Part shown: in pieces, positions 1-10,704 of the stretch
How the letters are laid out: each line of letters opens with the position of its first letter
How positions within the stretch are numbered: the stretch's first letter is position 1
DNA from: Trichuris trichiura
Taxonomy: Eukaryota; Nematoda; Enoplea; Trichinellida; Trichuridae
Reading direction: 5' to 3'
Assembly (NCBI GenBank): GCA_037903355.1
Contig: JBAJFE010000001.1
Span: forward strand, 310,001-374,000
Length of the DNA: 64,000 nt
Notes under the pieces: model-generated
Told to the model about the DNA's origin: nothing
Database searches by the model: none
The model's input: only the letters and a program-made list of their open reading frames with translations
Position numbers and translations under genes: made by a program

Positions 1-373
1 TGCTTAGCTTAACTGTTTTGTCTCCTGCAATTTATGTTCTCGGCGTCATGTACCATGATTATCCGCTTCTACAATCTATTCATCTGTGTTTTACATGCAA
101 CAGTTGTAAAAAGCATCCAATAAACCTATTCAATACGATTCATTTCTCATAGCCTACGCAGTGCTGTACAAGAAGCGCTAATCGGCAGCTGATCAGTCTT
201 CGCGTTGAAGTTGAGGCAAAACAGTTTCAAATGGATAGACGATTAGCATTCACAGCAAACTGATTAATCAGAATTGACCTAGACTAGAGCAATCAGTGTC
301 ACTGTAACTGGGCCAATTATTTCCACTCTTTACTTGGGTAAGGGGGTTCTTATAAACCATAATATATGGTAAT
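1..373. mobile_element. Terminal inverted repeat of a long-TIR pogo-like element, cut by the window edge
   Basis: This stretch matches 55078-55416, and in reverse complement 52838-53220, which are the two ends of the pogo-like element at 52838-55416. All three share the ending (A)CGGTAAT or its complement, the 'GTTTTACATGCAA' block and the 'CAATTAGCATTGAC'-like block. Only the right-hand end of the element is inside the window here. It could also be a solo TIR or MITE derived from that family. Confidence 0.75.
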
Positions 374-420
374 CATTTTCCTCGTGATAAGGAAACTCTT
401 CGTTTTGCGGTCAGAGCTAA

Positions 421-1470
421 CATTAAAATTTTATCCAACCTTCGTCGGCAGGCGAGGAGGATTATTCAACCTTTCCAGCAGGTTCACAGAAATAAAGCAC
501 TATCTAAAACGGTTGTCTATGAATGGGTAAAGGGTTTCAAGGAGGGCAGAACGGCCATCGAAGACGATCAGAGAGCGGAAAACCAGCAATGCCAACCGGT
601 GAAGGAACCGTAGCCCTTGTCCGGAACCTAGTGGAAGGAGAGGGCGGAATTATCATCAGGAGGATAGCTAGAATGACTGTGATCTCCCTCGATTCAGCAT
701 TTAGAATGCTGCATGAAACCCTTGGTCTGAGCAAGCTTTCCGCTCGGCGAATCCCGAAAACGTTGTGCAAAGAACGGTTGGTTCGACGCGTTAACGTTTT
801 TCAGGAGCTTTTAGCGAAGATTGAAGCAAATGAGACCAGGTTTTTTACCCTATCTTCACGGGAAACAAAACGTGGATCTACCAATATAACCCTAAGAGTA
901 AGATCCAATCCTACCAGTGGTTACCGAAGGAATCACCAGGTCCAGTCAAGTTCAAAGCGGAGCAGTTGGCTAGAAAGGTTACGGCGACCATATTCTGGGA
1001 CTCAGACGGAGTAATTCTGACTGACTTTTTCGAAGGAGAGCGAACGGTCACGGCAAGTTATTACAAAGCAGTATTGCGAGAATCAAAGACCTCAGTGGTA
1101 AGAAAACGGAGTGGCAAGTTGCACCTCGGTGTCCTTTTCCATCACGATAGCGCGTTGGCTCATTAGTCAAAGACTGTGAGAACTGTTCTTCGTGAGTTTC
1201 AATGGAAAGTCATTCTACAGCCGCCCTGAAGCCCAGATTTTGCCCCGCCAGGCTTTTTCCGCTTCCCAAAGTTTAAGGACTATTTAAAGGGTACGCTGTT
1301 CGAATCAATGGATGACGCGAAACGCGCCGTCTCGACTTGGTGCAATATATAGCCCCCAGGATTCTACAAGGAAGGTCTGCAGAGGTGGAGGCACCGTCTG
1401 CAGGAGTGCCTAGAGGTTGACAGAAGATACGCTCAGAAATAAGTTCGATATTATCGCAAATAAATTTTTT
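421..1470 (+). pseudogene. Dead mariner-like transposase
   Basis: Translated pieces in three frames line up in order with a mariner transposase. An N-terminal helix-turn-helix region lies at about 430-560 (ALSKTVVYEWVKGFKEGR). A second HTH with 'LGLSKLSARRIPKTL' lies at about 690-770. The catalytic-core pieces are 'FWDSDGVILTDFF' (about 990-1030) and 'VLFHHDSALAH' (about 1130-1165), and the C-terminal end is 'LQRWRHRLQECL' (about 1375-1420). Frames change and stops interrupt the reading several times. The third catalytic aspartate region reads 'PDFAPPGFF', with glycine where APCD/APND is usual. The element is therefore inactive. It starts about 50 bp after the pogo-like TIR, so it may have inserted next to or into that element. 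Confidence 0.8.
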
Positions 1471-2327
1471 ATTTAATTTTTCTAGGAACTTTTCGAATAA
1501 CCCTGGTATATAATCATTTGCTTTACAAGATAAACTAATTTTTAGCATATTCAAAGCATAAAGATATTATTAAGACGCATCATTATGACAGCATTAGACA
1601 GAAAATACACAATTATGTGCTAAAGCTGGAATACAAAAATGATTGACAATACGCAAGGTACTGCTGCAGGCCAGCCTGTAAAAGTTATTTAAAAAATAGA
1701 GTATGAAAAATTGCTTGCTTGGGCGTGCTTGGTTGAACGTTCCCAACCAATAAGTCACGCAATTGGATAAATGCGCACGATTTATAATCAGTCCTGTGTA
1801 AATACTCTGACCGTCTTTTTCATCAACTGGGTAATATTACTTTTCAAACGGACTTTCTTTACACAGAGAAGGGCTGCTGGAACGGGACAATAAAACTTCA
1901 GCTAGCAGCAAGTCATTTTCAGTTACAATAGAAAAGGATCCCAGTTAAAATGATCGCCTCTATTTGACTAATTCGTTTTTAGTGCTTGGGCAATTGCGTT
2001 GCCTAACAAGCCTTGCTATAAGGTCGAAACGAAATTTCAGATGCGCGCATTGCAAGTACATTCCAATAGTACTGCTTTATTACACCTACCAGGACTACTC
2101 AGAATTTAAAACTACACATGCTTTTTTAACTCATTATCATCATTCAAATTCCTTAATGGTTCTGCACAAAGATAATATTAAAAATCATTGTGAACAAAGA
2201 ATCCATACTCTAGCTATTTTCGCCGTGCAAGTTACTTCGTCTAAAGAATTGAATAGCTGTTTTGTTACCAGGTAAGCTTACAGAACGCACGCATCGCTTA
2301 GTTAAACTACGCACCAACAGAACGAAC
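1471..2327. other. Region left of the last visible PARP1 exon; no gene recognised
   Basis: AT-rich sequence. It should contain, or be the intron before, the next PARP1 exon (the rest of the PADR1/zinc finger 3 domain). I could not find an exon encoding the second half of the zinc ribbon on the minus strand. A plus-strand open frame at 1964-2275 has no recognisable domain. Confidence 0.5.
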
Positions 2328-3824
2328 CTGTAAACTAATTGCCCGCCGTTACATTGCTGACAACGCTTCAAAGCACCAAACATAACATAATCAGTAAGCC
2401 TGTCCAATATCTATAAAAGAAGTGTTGACAGGAAAATTAAGCGAAGATGGCAACCGTACTTTGGTCTCTCCGGAGGGAATCTGCTGATTGTTCAGTTTGA
2501 AAAGCTGCAACATATCTGCTTTCGTTAAGTTGTTTTTTATCATGTCTCTAATTTTCCACATCTCATCCGATTGAATCTAATAAAACGAAAATGTAACTTT
2601 CAACAATTTGAACAGCTTCCAACTTTCAACAGCTTCCGTTCTGCATCTCGACTTGAAGACTGTTTCGTTTTCTTAACCTCTTGGGCGCCACCTTCAGCAT
2701 CAGGACAAGCTTTTCGTTTTCTTAAACATTAAACTAATAGTGCTAGTAAATTCACTCGTAAATGTTCTTCGATTGATACATAGCTTAACATTTGAAGCAC
2801 ACGGGACTGAACTAATCATAGATGGGAGAAAAAAGGAATTACGATTTCACGAAATGTCTTTCGAGCTGTTAATTACATTCATTTTTAACCAAAAAGTTGA
2901 AAACGTAGTTTTACACGCTGAAAAGCTGACGTTGTATGCATTACAACATACCTTTAAAGACGACTAATCGCTAATTTTCAGTTTAGACAACGTAAAGACA
3001 ATGTATGTCCTTCTCCACCTACTTAAGAATGAAGCATCTCTTAAGGCCATCTTTTTCCTCTTCCGAAAAACTTTGGAAACCAGAAATACTAAAAAATAAG
3101 GTTACTAGTGAACAATTTGAAAATCTAATGAAACCAGTTGCCTTTCAATGTTAGCTTCATGTAGTAAGGAAGAATAACTATTCGCAAAACACTTAGGGTG
3201 GTGATTCTTGTTTTGCTTTCCAAGCCTCAGCACAATCCGAACTTTTCCCTTCTCGCAAGCTTCGGCGCATGATGCACATTTTGCAGACCTTGTTCCACGA
3301 CAGATAGACAGCGCCGAAATATCAGGAAAATTTGCCTCATTTTCAACAGATTTTTCTTTCCTCGCAGACGGAGCACTCCCCTCCGGTTCTAGCAAAAAAA
3401 GATCATTGCTAGTAAACGGCAGGAAAGCAAATACATTGAGGAATTAGCTTAAGCAGAAAGTTTAGAAAGAAAAATGGCATAAACAAGACAACAAATGTAC
3501 GCAAACCAAACTGGTTACCAGCTATGGCCTGTCTAACTTTCTCTTGGTCATTCCAGCGAAGATCATCAAAGCCTTTTATGTCTGATTCAGATTTAACCTT
3601 TGCTCTGCTCCAAAAGCAAGAGAAGTGGTGCCATAGTGGAAAACGCCCGTCAAAACGTGAACTCTAAAGTTGGAATAGTAGTAGCGTGACGAAACGAGCA
3701 ACCTCTTCTTTACCTGGATCATTACGCCCATGCGGAGCGTATCTTTTTCTATAACTTCTTGACATGACTTGCAAGATGATCGAGAGCTCTTTGCATACTC
3801 AGCAACAAAAGGAAGGTCTTCCAT
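2328..3824 (-). CDS. PARP1: PARP1, N-terminal half (zinc fingers 1 and 2, NLS, start of PADR1); partial
   Basis: Poly(ADP-ribose) polymerase 1 is a nuclear DNA-break sensor that modifies proteins with ADP-ribose from NAD+. Seven exons join in phase: 3824-3714, 3663-3519, 3388-3106, 3070-3023, 2720-2624, 2576-2460 and 2410-2328 (294 codons plus 2 nt). Zinc finger 1 carries C18, C21, H50 and C53, with 'EYAKSSRSSCKSC' and 'WHHFSCFW'. Zinc finger 2 carries C123, C126, H149 and C152 ('HHPKCF'). Next come a basic KRK/KKTK stretch, as in the PARP1 NLS, and the PADR1 start ('NNQQIPSGE', 'VMFGALKRCQQC'). The intron 3071-3105 is only 35 nt. The ATG is preceded directly by TAG, so a 5' intron or trans-splice acceptor is possible. 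WGR and catalytic exons are not visible; the gene continues left, where transposons are inserted. It shares a divergent upstream region with RRS1. Confidence 0.93.
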
Positions 3825-4109
3825 CTACACAAGCCGACAAGAAACTTGCACTTCCGTCTTCGCACGGAAATTGTTAAAACTAGAACTTTACTATCAAGCA
3901 TACTGTAAAGTTCGACGTTGGTTTGCCTCAGCATTTTAGCATTTCGCTCTGACTAAATTCGCATTTTTTCATCTTTAAGATCCCATGAACCTTTCCTTAC
4001 TCTGATATTTTAACGATTTAATTCCAACCTTCCCGTAAGTTCTACTTACATTTTACCAGTTGTTGATAGTAAACGTTTCCATTTCGCTTAGGATTAACCT
4101 CTATTCGTT
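3825..4109. promoter_or_regulatory. Divergent intergenic region between PARP1 and RRS1
   Basis: The two start codons are 285 bp apart and point away from each other, so this stretch must hold both 5' UTRs and probably a shared promoter. I see no clear TATA box with a matching start site. The bidirectional role is inferred from gene layout only. Confidence 0.5.
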
Positions 4110-5090
4110 ATGAGCAACTGTAGCGAGCTAGTGAATGCGGAAAAATCTGTTGAACCGAACGTCGATTTGGGAAATATACTTTTGGTAGACCTGGAACCTC
4201 TTGACAAGTATGCCTGGAGGACGAACGGTGAAAGTTACCTGCTGTCTCGATGTCAGGATGATCTCCAGTATCTTGTAAGCAGCCTTTGGCAACTACCGAA
4301 AAGTTGCGCTCAGGATTCAACCGTTGTTGACTTGCCTGCACCAGCGTTTCATTTGCCACGCGAGAAACCGGTGCCAAAGATGAAACCACCAACTAAATGG
4401 GAAGAGTATGCCAAATTAAAAGGAATCCAACGTCGAAAGAAAAGTCGTATGGTATGGGTTCAAGAAGCGAATGAGTGGCGACCAAGATGGGGCTACAAGA
4501 GGGCAAACGATGATACTAAAGACTGGCTGATAGAGATATCAGATAAGGACAACCCAGTTGAAGATTATTTCGCTGAAAGAATGGAAGCCAAGAAAGAACG
4601 TATTGCGAAGAACGAGTTGCAGAGGTTGAAAAACATTGCTCGTAGCGTCAAGGAGTCTTGTTTGCCTGATATAGCTGTCGGACCTCAGAGTCAGGTGAAG
4701 ACGAAGCAACAGGCATTCGAAAAGATTGAACGTGCTCGGAAGTCTACTGCTTCTGTTGGTATATTTCAAGAGCGTCTTCGTGGTGAAAAGTTACCAAAAG
4801 GGCCTAGCAAAAAACGAAGGTTTTTGCCAAACGAGGTCAGTGGTGCAAGTGAAAAAGAAAGATATTTGAATCTTTTGCAAAAGATGGACAAGAGGACTGA
4901 TATCCTGAACGTCGATAGAGCGATTCGTTTGCAAAGAAAAGAAGGACAAGAAGCTAACCATGTTACGAATATGGAGAATGGTAAAGAGAAGAGAAAACGA
5001 TCGACTAAAAGTAATGTAAGAGGAAAACAAGTGAAAAGACGGCAGAAGGGCACGAACCACAGAAAAAAGAAGGGAAAACGCGGACGCTAA
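4110..5090 (+). CDS. RRS1: RRS1, ribosome biogenesis regulatory protein
   Basis: Single-exon ORF of 326 aa. RRS1 is a nucleolar factor that, with RPF2, brings the 5S RNP (5S rRNA, uL5, uL18) into the pre-60S particle. The conserved RRS1 domain covers about residues 18-175. Its landmarks are 'LLVDLEPLDKYAWR', a basic-aromatic 'KLKGIQRRKKSRMVW' block, 'WRPRWGYKRANDDTKDWL' and 'ERIAKNELQRLKNIAR'. The middle holds 'KSTASVGIFQERLRGE', also conserved in the family. The C-terminal 50 residues are Lys/Arg-rich, as expected for a nucleolar protein. The length is close to the human protein (365 aa). The ATG at 4110 is the first in frame and gives the conserved N-terminus. There is no disruption; this looks like an intact gene. 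Confidence 0.96.
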   Translation: MSNCSELVNAEKSVEPNVDLGNILLVDLEPLDKYAWRTNGESYLLSRCQDDLQYLVSSLWQLPKSCAQDSTVVDLPAPAFHLPREKPVPKMKPPTKWEEYAKLKGIQRRKKSRMVWVQEANEWRPRWGYKRANDDTKDWLIEISDKDNPVEDYFAERMEAKKERIAKNELQRLKNIARSVKESCLPDIAVGPQSQVKTKQQAFEKIERARKSTASVGIFQERLRGEKLPKGPSKKRRFLPNEVSGASEKERYLNLLQKMDKRTDILNVDRAIRLQRKEGQEANHVTNMENGKEKRKRSTKSNVRGKQVKRRQKGTNHRKKKGKRGR

Positions 5091-6150
5091 TCCTGTTTCT
5101 CAATAAGGCCTACCTACTGGTATAATAAAGAATTTTCCGTTGTTATTCATAAGCTGAACGTGGTGAAGTGCGCATGTAAAAGCGTAATGGTTCGATGTGT
5201 AGGAAAAATAATACCATTTTGCGTCTATCCATAAATTAATTTTCGCAGTAGTCTTCATTCACGCTGATAAGCAGCAGTGGGTGAGATTTCGATGTTTGTT
5301 AGGAAGATGAGAAGGTTGTTTTCCTATCGTATATGTATGTGTACATTTAATGCATGAAGTAATAAATTGATTGCTCAACTTTAAGTTCATGGTTAACTGC
5401 TTACGTGTAGGTAGTGTTAATGTTTATAGTAAGAGTTACACGTAATGCAATGCTATGTTTTCTCTGCGTCTGCTAAATTGGCGGTGTGACCATATACGGA
5501 ATCGTTTAATAGTTATGTAGCAACTTTCGTTCTTTAAGGTTGGAAGCCAACGGTAGTATGACTGGCATGATCCTAGACAGTTATGGGCGGACACAAGGGA
5601 GAATTACACCAGGGTATGTGTAGTCTATAACCTGAGCAAGCAGTAGTGCGAAACAGAAGCGCCCCTTCAAGTTTTAGCTTTTATTAAATGCTTTGCTTTA
5701 CACTGTCTCTATGTGTGAATATGAGTATAATTTACAGCTTTTTCCTATGTAACAGGCTCCTTTTCAGGGAAAAGCTGTACTTTATACACATAAACACACA
5801 AAGACAATAAACTTATATAGGGCTGTGTCAAGACACTGCTTTATATTAACAGTACTTTTTGCGTCGCGCGAGAACGAAAGAAACATACGCAAGAAAAAGA
5901 GCATTACTGAAAGAACAGTGTTGCTTGCAAAATGGAAAGTAGAAACAAAATTTATATTTCTTGTTTGTTGGACTCGCGGAGTTGCTTTCAGGAACAATAC
6001 AAACAGACGCAATTATTGCAAAAATACTATCATTGTTGTAATGATTTGAATTTGTAATTTTTGAAACGGACATTATTTTTTTTCTTATGTCATGAACGGA
6101 TCCTACTGATCCATTCTACGCAAACTTTACTCTGATACAGGGCAAAAAGA
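5091..6150. other. Intergenic region downstream of RRS1; no gene seen
   Basis: An AATAAA-like signal ('ATAATAAAG') lies about 30 bp after the RRS1 stop. The rest is AT-rich, with short open frames lacking recognisable domains. No repeat structure stood out. Confidence 0.5.
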
Positions 6151-6569
6151 ACGCAACACCACGTCACGGCTTAGCTTTCCTGCTACCCTACCGTTCGCAC
6201 TGTAATCCACCCCCAGAGGTCAGGTTCTCTGTGATGTTTGTGGCCAACGCTAGAGACAGCCTTGCAACTTCGGGCCTTCTTAAGGAATAAGTACGTGTAG
6301 CTTTGCCGCCGGACAGAACACTCGTTGCCTCTTATACGACGTGATCCTCCAACTATCGCAGTGGACAACGCTTCCGCGCCTGACGTTCCTCAGCGGTCGT
6401 ACGTTGTTCCATCATTTCGCGCGCGCTGGGCATTAATGCTCCCGACGATGCTAAGCTCAGGCAGGACGTCTCGGATTCCCTGTCTTCACTATAAGATTCT
6501 TGGGACTCGCGTTCCGGTTCCTTCTTACAGGCATGTCCACGCTGACTGCTTCCGGAACCAGCACCTTGT

Positions 6570-6830
6570 CTACGGTTTTTCTCTCATCGTCGGCAGTTCC
6601 TGTCTCTCTTCTGTCACCCCTGGATTGAAGGTGGTCAACGGACCGGTGCTCACGTAGGTCCTGTTGAGGCAGCTCGACTCATTACGACTGTGAGAAAATG
6701 ATTTCAATCGCCCCGGCAGTCCATTTCGGTGAAGAATGTACCTGACAGTCACGGGATTCAACTCAGTCACCCACCTTGAAACTTCAGTTCTTTCGGTTGT
6801 CCCTTCTCGCTTAACTTGTCGCATCCTTTT
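6570..6830 (-). pseudogene. Possible Tc1-type transposase HTH fragment
   Basis: On the minus strand the frame reads '...VTVRYILHRNGLPGRLK...', which resembles the second helix-turn-helix of Tc1-like transposases (pattern TVRRxLHxxGLxGR). No DDE core was found downstream. The surrounding 6150-6930 is more GC-rich than its neighbours. This is a weak similarity and could be chance. Confidence 0.25.
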
Positions 6831-7068
6831 TTTGCGCCTTCACCGCAGACATCCACAAACCAGGATGCAGATTACCAAGTAAGGATTTCGGACGCCGCCG
6901 CAGTAGATTTCTACGGGTGAGAACGCCGTTCCTGAATGAGGTGTCAGCCTGCAGTTAAAAAGCGACGCGGCGTTATTCCACATCTATCTAGCATTATCGT
7001 TCGCAGAACCTGCTTCGTCGCATGAGCCAGCTTTTCTATCTGCCCGTCAGAGGCTGGATGATATAATG

Positions 7069-7991
7069 CAGTGTTTCCCAACCTTTTTGGAGCCAGGGCC
7101 TTCGTCATTCTCCCCAACGTAATTCTCCTGCTTCTGTTATCCTCAGGTGCGCCTACTGTGGCTACGTTGTTGTGAATTTGTACAAGTAGTTCAGCACCTG
7201 AAACAGGCTGCAGAATGTGGAATTGACTTCGCTGCCTACCGTGTATGCCAAAAAAACAGTTAAGCCGGGCCGTCATTAGAAACCCTATTAACCTGCGGAT
7301 CTTGTCAGCCGCAAGTAGGACCCAATGGTTTGCGCTGTGAAAGTTGAGTGTGCGATCAATGGCTGGAAAACCTGGCGATGCGAAGTCAGCGCTTAATTTC
7401 TTTTCTACACTAGAGCGAAATGGTTAGTAAGGAAGCCGGCTGCCATATACGGCGAAAACTCCTTAACGATATTCGAAACCGTTAACGCCTTTAATTCTTT
7501 AGTTGGCACTGAAGGCGTTCTTTTCGTATTGCTGGACTTAAGCCGGCTAATTGCAGATCGGGGAGCCTTCAGAATACAAGCGCCGCACCGGGTTTCCTCT
7601 TCCTCAATTTTTTGCGCTGTTAGCAATGGTAACGCAATATGCAAGTCAGGCTGCGATGCTGTTCTCAGGGCTGCGCAACACTGAATCTAAATTCAATATT
7701 TCCTCAAAGCAAGACGACAGTCGCTTGGTCTTACCTCAGTGTGACGACTGGGTATGGTGCAGTGCTACTAATTTATCCACGCCCGGCTCGATAGTCGTCA
7801 GAAGTAATCCCAGGTCGCCTCGCCTAACTATCCTGAACGGCAGATCGCTCTCGTCCTGCGGCACCGACTACCAGGGATCCCCTGAGGCCACCCTAAGCTC
7901 TCACCCCCTAAACCCACAATTCTTCTCAGGGCCCCCTTCAAGTTTTCCAGGGCTCCCAAGGGGCCCCTGGGACCCTATTTGGGAATCACTG
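7069..7991 (-). mobile_element. hAT element, non-autonomous, with perfect 8-bp target duplication
   Basis: The ends are CAGTGTTTCCCAACC and, at the other side, TTTGGGAATCACTG. The 8-bp duplication ATATAATG lies at 7061-7068 and 7992-7999. This is the classic hAT signature. Inside on the minus strand is the C-terminal end of a ZBED/SCAND3-like hAT transposase ('RRGDLGLLLTTIEP'), so the element is an internally deleted derivative. Its sister copy is at 60491-61358 in the opposite orientation. It inserted inside the gypsy integrase. Confidence 0.9.
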
Positions 7992-8343
7992 ATATAATGG
8001 AATCCTCACAAATCTTATCTTCTTGGTCGAGCAAAACGAAAGGAACTGTTTTGAGTCAAAATAGGGTCCGTTGTCTGAGACCAAAACATCTGACAGTTTA
8101 TGCTTAGCTACCAGAAGCGCTAAACAGTTGATCATCTGCTTAAAGTTCATTGAAGACGACGGTTTTACTCCAGCCAATTCGATTGGGGGTTTACAACCAG
8201 AACATACATTTTCCCTTGGAATGATCTTCTTTTTTCTTTTTTCTTTTTTCTTCGTACGGGGTTTTGTTTGTTTCACAGAACCAGCATTCACGGTAATGAC
8301 CCCGTTTTTTAAAAAGCTTTATTAAAAAACTTTATTAAAAAAC

Positions 8344-8384
8344 CAAAGCTTTCGGGCATAACCGATGCCCGTCATCAGTGGTTA
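8344..8384 (-). ncRNA. Hammerhead-ribozyme-like motif with variant stem II
   Basis: The minus strand reads CTGATGA, C, a stem GGGCAT, a loop, ATGCCC, then GAAAGC. Most copies in this window have GGGTC/GACCC in the stem, so here both strands of stem II differ and still pair. Compared with the textbook hammerhead there is one extra C before stem II. Confidence 0.6.
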
Positions 8385-8453
8385 TAAAAATAAAAATAAA
8401 AATAAAACCGAGTTCGCCACCAGGATGGTCAGCTAATCAGCAAGTACTCCCGC

Positions 8454-9480
8454 CTAGCCAACCTGGGCAGAGGTAACATCGGTCGGGTCCAACCGAGGAC
8501 CGCGTTGACGTTTTCCTCCAGCCCTAGTCAGCCGAGCAGGAGCGCAAGCGTTAGCGTCCTTGGAATGATCCTGCCTAATCAATATAGACCCTCGACCAAA
8601 GGCGCGGTGACCAATTTCAAATTCAAGTTGGTGCCTTTGGTGGGCGGTCTTTATGCTGCTAACAACTCTTACACTTGGTGATCCGTTGCTCAATTTCACT
8701 ATCTGTCCCTGGTTACCAAACGTAGCTTTCATACAGGCTATCCCCGGGTGAACATGGTGCAGCACTTCAAAGCTACATCGTTAGATCTTCCTTGGAATGA
8801 CAACTGCCGACCTCCCAGGACGAACAGCCACTAGCTGCCGACTGCTTATCGCAGCGCTTGACAAACTGGGTGAACTGGTCGCCTTGGGTCCAGCTGGGCC
8901 TTTCCCGTAGAACCTGGTGAAATACGCGAGATTATATTGGATGCTTACAAGTTAATTTGGCAACCATGTTCGCGCCTAGTAGCTTCACTTTGCCTATATC
9001 ATTTTCAGATTCAGCTCCCAACGTCAAGACATCGAAGCACAAGGGAGCTTCAGCGAACTTCATGCCTGGTGAGCTTCTATCATCCTTGCCCATCAAAAGA
9101 GGAAGTCGTCCTAGTCCTTCAGCGATGACCGTTGTCCTCCTGCTGCTGTGTATTGTGATGGACAGCTTTGCCGTAACGAGCCAATGAACTTTTGACTATA
9201 GCTTTTATTGTTCCAAAACCACAGCTTCTATGGGCTAACTAACTAAACCTAAATCCAAACGATGCACACTTTACTAGACCAGACCTTCAGCTACTTGTCC
9301 AAGCGGTCTCCCTCCTCTCTCTCTCACCCTTCACCGTATCCCTATACTGCACCCTTCTACTTGCATCCTGCCGAACATGCACATCCGTTACTATTACAAC
9401 ATCAAATTGACGTTGCAGACCGTCAGTAACAGCCGTCATCGTAGCATCCTAGCTGACATCACTAGAGTGCGTTTCAACTT
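8454..9480. other. Region upstream of the gypsy integrase; no further gene recognised
   Basis: Apart from the H2C2 start counted in the gypsy entry, this stretch has open frames without recognisable domains. It could be decayed reverse transcriptase or RNase H sequence of the same element, but I cannot show this. Confidence 0.35.
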
Positions 9481-9721
9481 GACCTAACCAGCTCAACTTT
9501 TGCATGGTACACATTGCTTATAAATAGGATGTCTATAGCATAAATGGTTTCTTCGGCATGGATGCAATATCTATGTCGTATATATTTACACAGCAGGAAT
9601 ATTTGGTCCGTACATGGGATAAACACGCTGTACATTGCTTTGAAAACATAGCTCCTCTTAACGGGTGTGTGTATCAACATTATTGTACGGAAAAGCTATC
9701 CGTTCAAAAACTGTTTAATTG

Positions 9722-9761
9722 CGAAGCTTTCGGGGATCACCTGTCCCCGTCTTCAGCGCAG
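9722..9761 (-). ncRNA. Hammerhead-ribozyme-like motif, stem II GGGGA/TCCCC
   Basis: The minus strand reads GCGCTGAAGAC, GGGGA, CAGGTGA, TCCCC, GAAAGCTTCGC. The CTGANGA and GAAA cores are intact and stem II is changed on both strands relative to the common GGGTC/GACCC form. It lies in the left arm of the 9.7-10.8 kb palindrome. Confidence 0.6.
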
Positions 9762-10663
9762 GTAAATGACAGAGTGAGTGCTGGCACGCCCCTTATGTGG
9801 GACTGGTGCTTTAAACAGCGGGAGTGTAATAAACAGGTCGGTGGTCGTATGCCCACAGGGGTCGCGAGGCAGGTCACCGGTTCGCCGTGAATCTGTCATT
9901 CTTCTACTGAGAAAGAACTAACAAGCGCAGCGTGGGGGAGCGCTTCCGCTTCGGATGACAGGAGGGTGTGCCGAGAGCGTGGGCTGCTGCAACGACATGA
10001 ATTGCGAGGGCGTGATGAGCAGTTGGCTAGAGCGTTTGGGGCGTGCGGTGGTGTTTGTTCTCTCTCTCTCTCTATCGTTGGCGGTGTTCGTATTGTTGTG
10101 TACCGTTGGGAATACCGAATAAACTTTTTGTAACGAAGCATGGAAAAAAGCGCCGCAATTACAGGGAGACTTGGGTCGTTTTGAAGGAGATGCGACATAA
10201 TTTTAAAAAGCGGGGGGGAGGGGGGAAACGGGGGCGGGTGAGGGGGGTCAGGTACTGGGGACGGCGGAAGGGGAGGAACAAAGGGGGAAAGAAAAAAAGA
10301 GTAAGAAAAAAGAATGAAGGGAGGGGGCAAGGGAATTCACCATCAGGGCAATCATCAGTGCCACCAACTGCTGCCGCCTGCAAGAATCGCCTGTACAGGG
10401 ACGATAACGGTGCACCTCGGTGACTTGGAAGTATCCCCAGCCCGGTTAATTCCCTTGCCCCCCCCCCTTCATTCTTTTTTTCCCACTCTTTCTTTCTTTT
10501 CTCCCTTTGTTGCTCCCCTTCCGCCGTCCCCGTTTTCCGCCCCCCCCCCTTTTTAAAACCTTTTTAAAATAATGTCAGATCCCCTTTAAAACGATCCAAG
10601 TCTCCCCCAGTTTAAAGCACCAGTCCCACATAAGGGGCGGGCCAGCACTCACTCTGTCATTTA

Positions 10664-10704
10664 CCTGCGCTAAAGACGGGGACAAGTGATCCCCGAAAGC
10701 TTCG
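10664..10704 (+). ncRNA. Decayed hammerhead-like motif
   Basis: The counterpart of 9722-9761 in the right palindrome arm. The core reads CTAAAGA instead of CTGANGA, so the invariant G5 is lost and activity would not be expected. The GGGGA/TCCCC stem and GAAAGC are retained. Confidence 0.55.

Larger units (their letters stand above)
6944..8770 (-). pseudogene. Ty3/gypsy-type integrase remnant, split by a hAT insertion
   Basis: Reading from high to low coordinates, an H2C2-type integrase zinc finger start ('HHVHPGIACMKA', about 8765-8730) is followed by 'VCSGC' (about 8200). The integrase core 'VLVSDNGPYF' lies at about 8090-8060 and 'PLYHPASDGQIEKLAHATKQ' near 7060. The core is broken exactly between 'RIPLY' and 'HPASDG' by the hAT element 7069-7991 and its 8-bp target duplication. 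A second interruption at about 8295-8420 contains a hammerhead-like motif and an (AAAAT)n run. Frames are shifted in several places. Reverse transcriptase and gag were not recognised. The order zinc finger, core, YHPASDG places it in the Ty3/gypsy integrase group. Confidence 0.75.

Noticed and set aside
3089..3105. A 17-nt GT...AG segment in PARP1 as an intron
   Set aside because: Using the next acceptor gives a 35-nt intron in the same phase and a protein length closer to the human linker, matching the other short introns here.
4539..5060. Long minus-strand frames opposite RRS1
   Set aside because: Antisense shadows of the Lys/Arg-rich RRS1 C-terminus.
9896..10556. Overlapping open frames rich in Pro/Ser or Lys/Gly on both strands
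   Set aside because: They come from long G- and C-runs in a palindrome; composition is repetitive and both strands are open.
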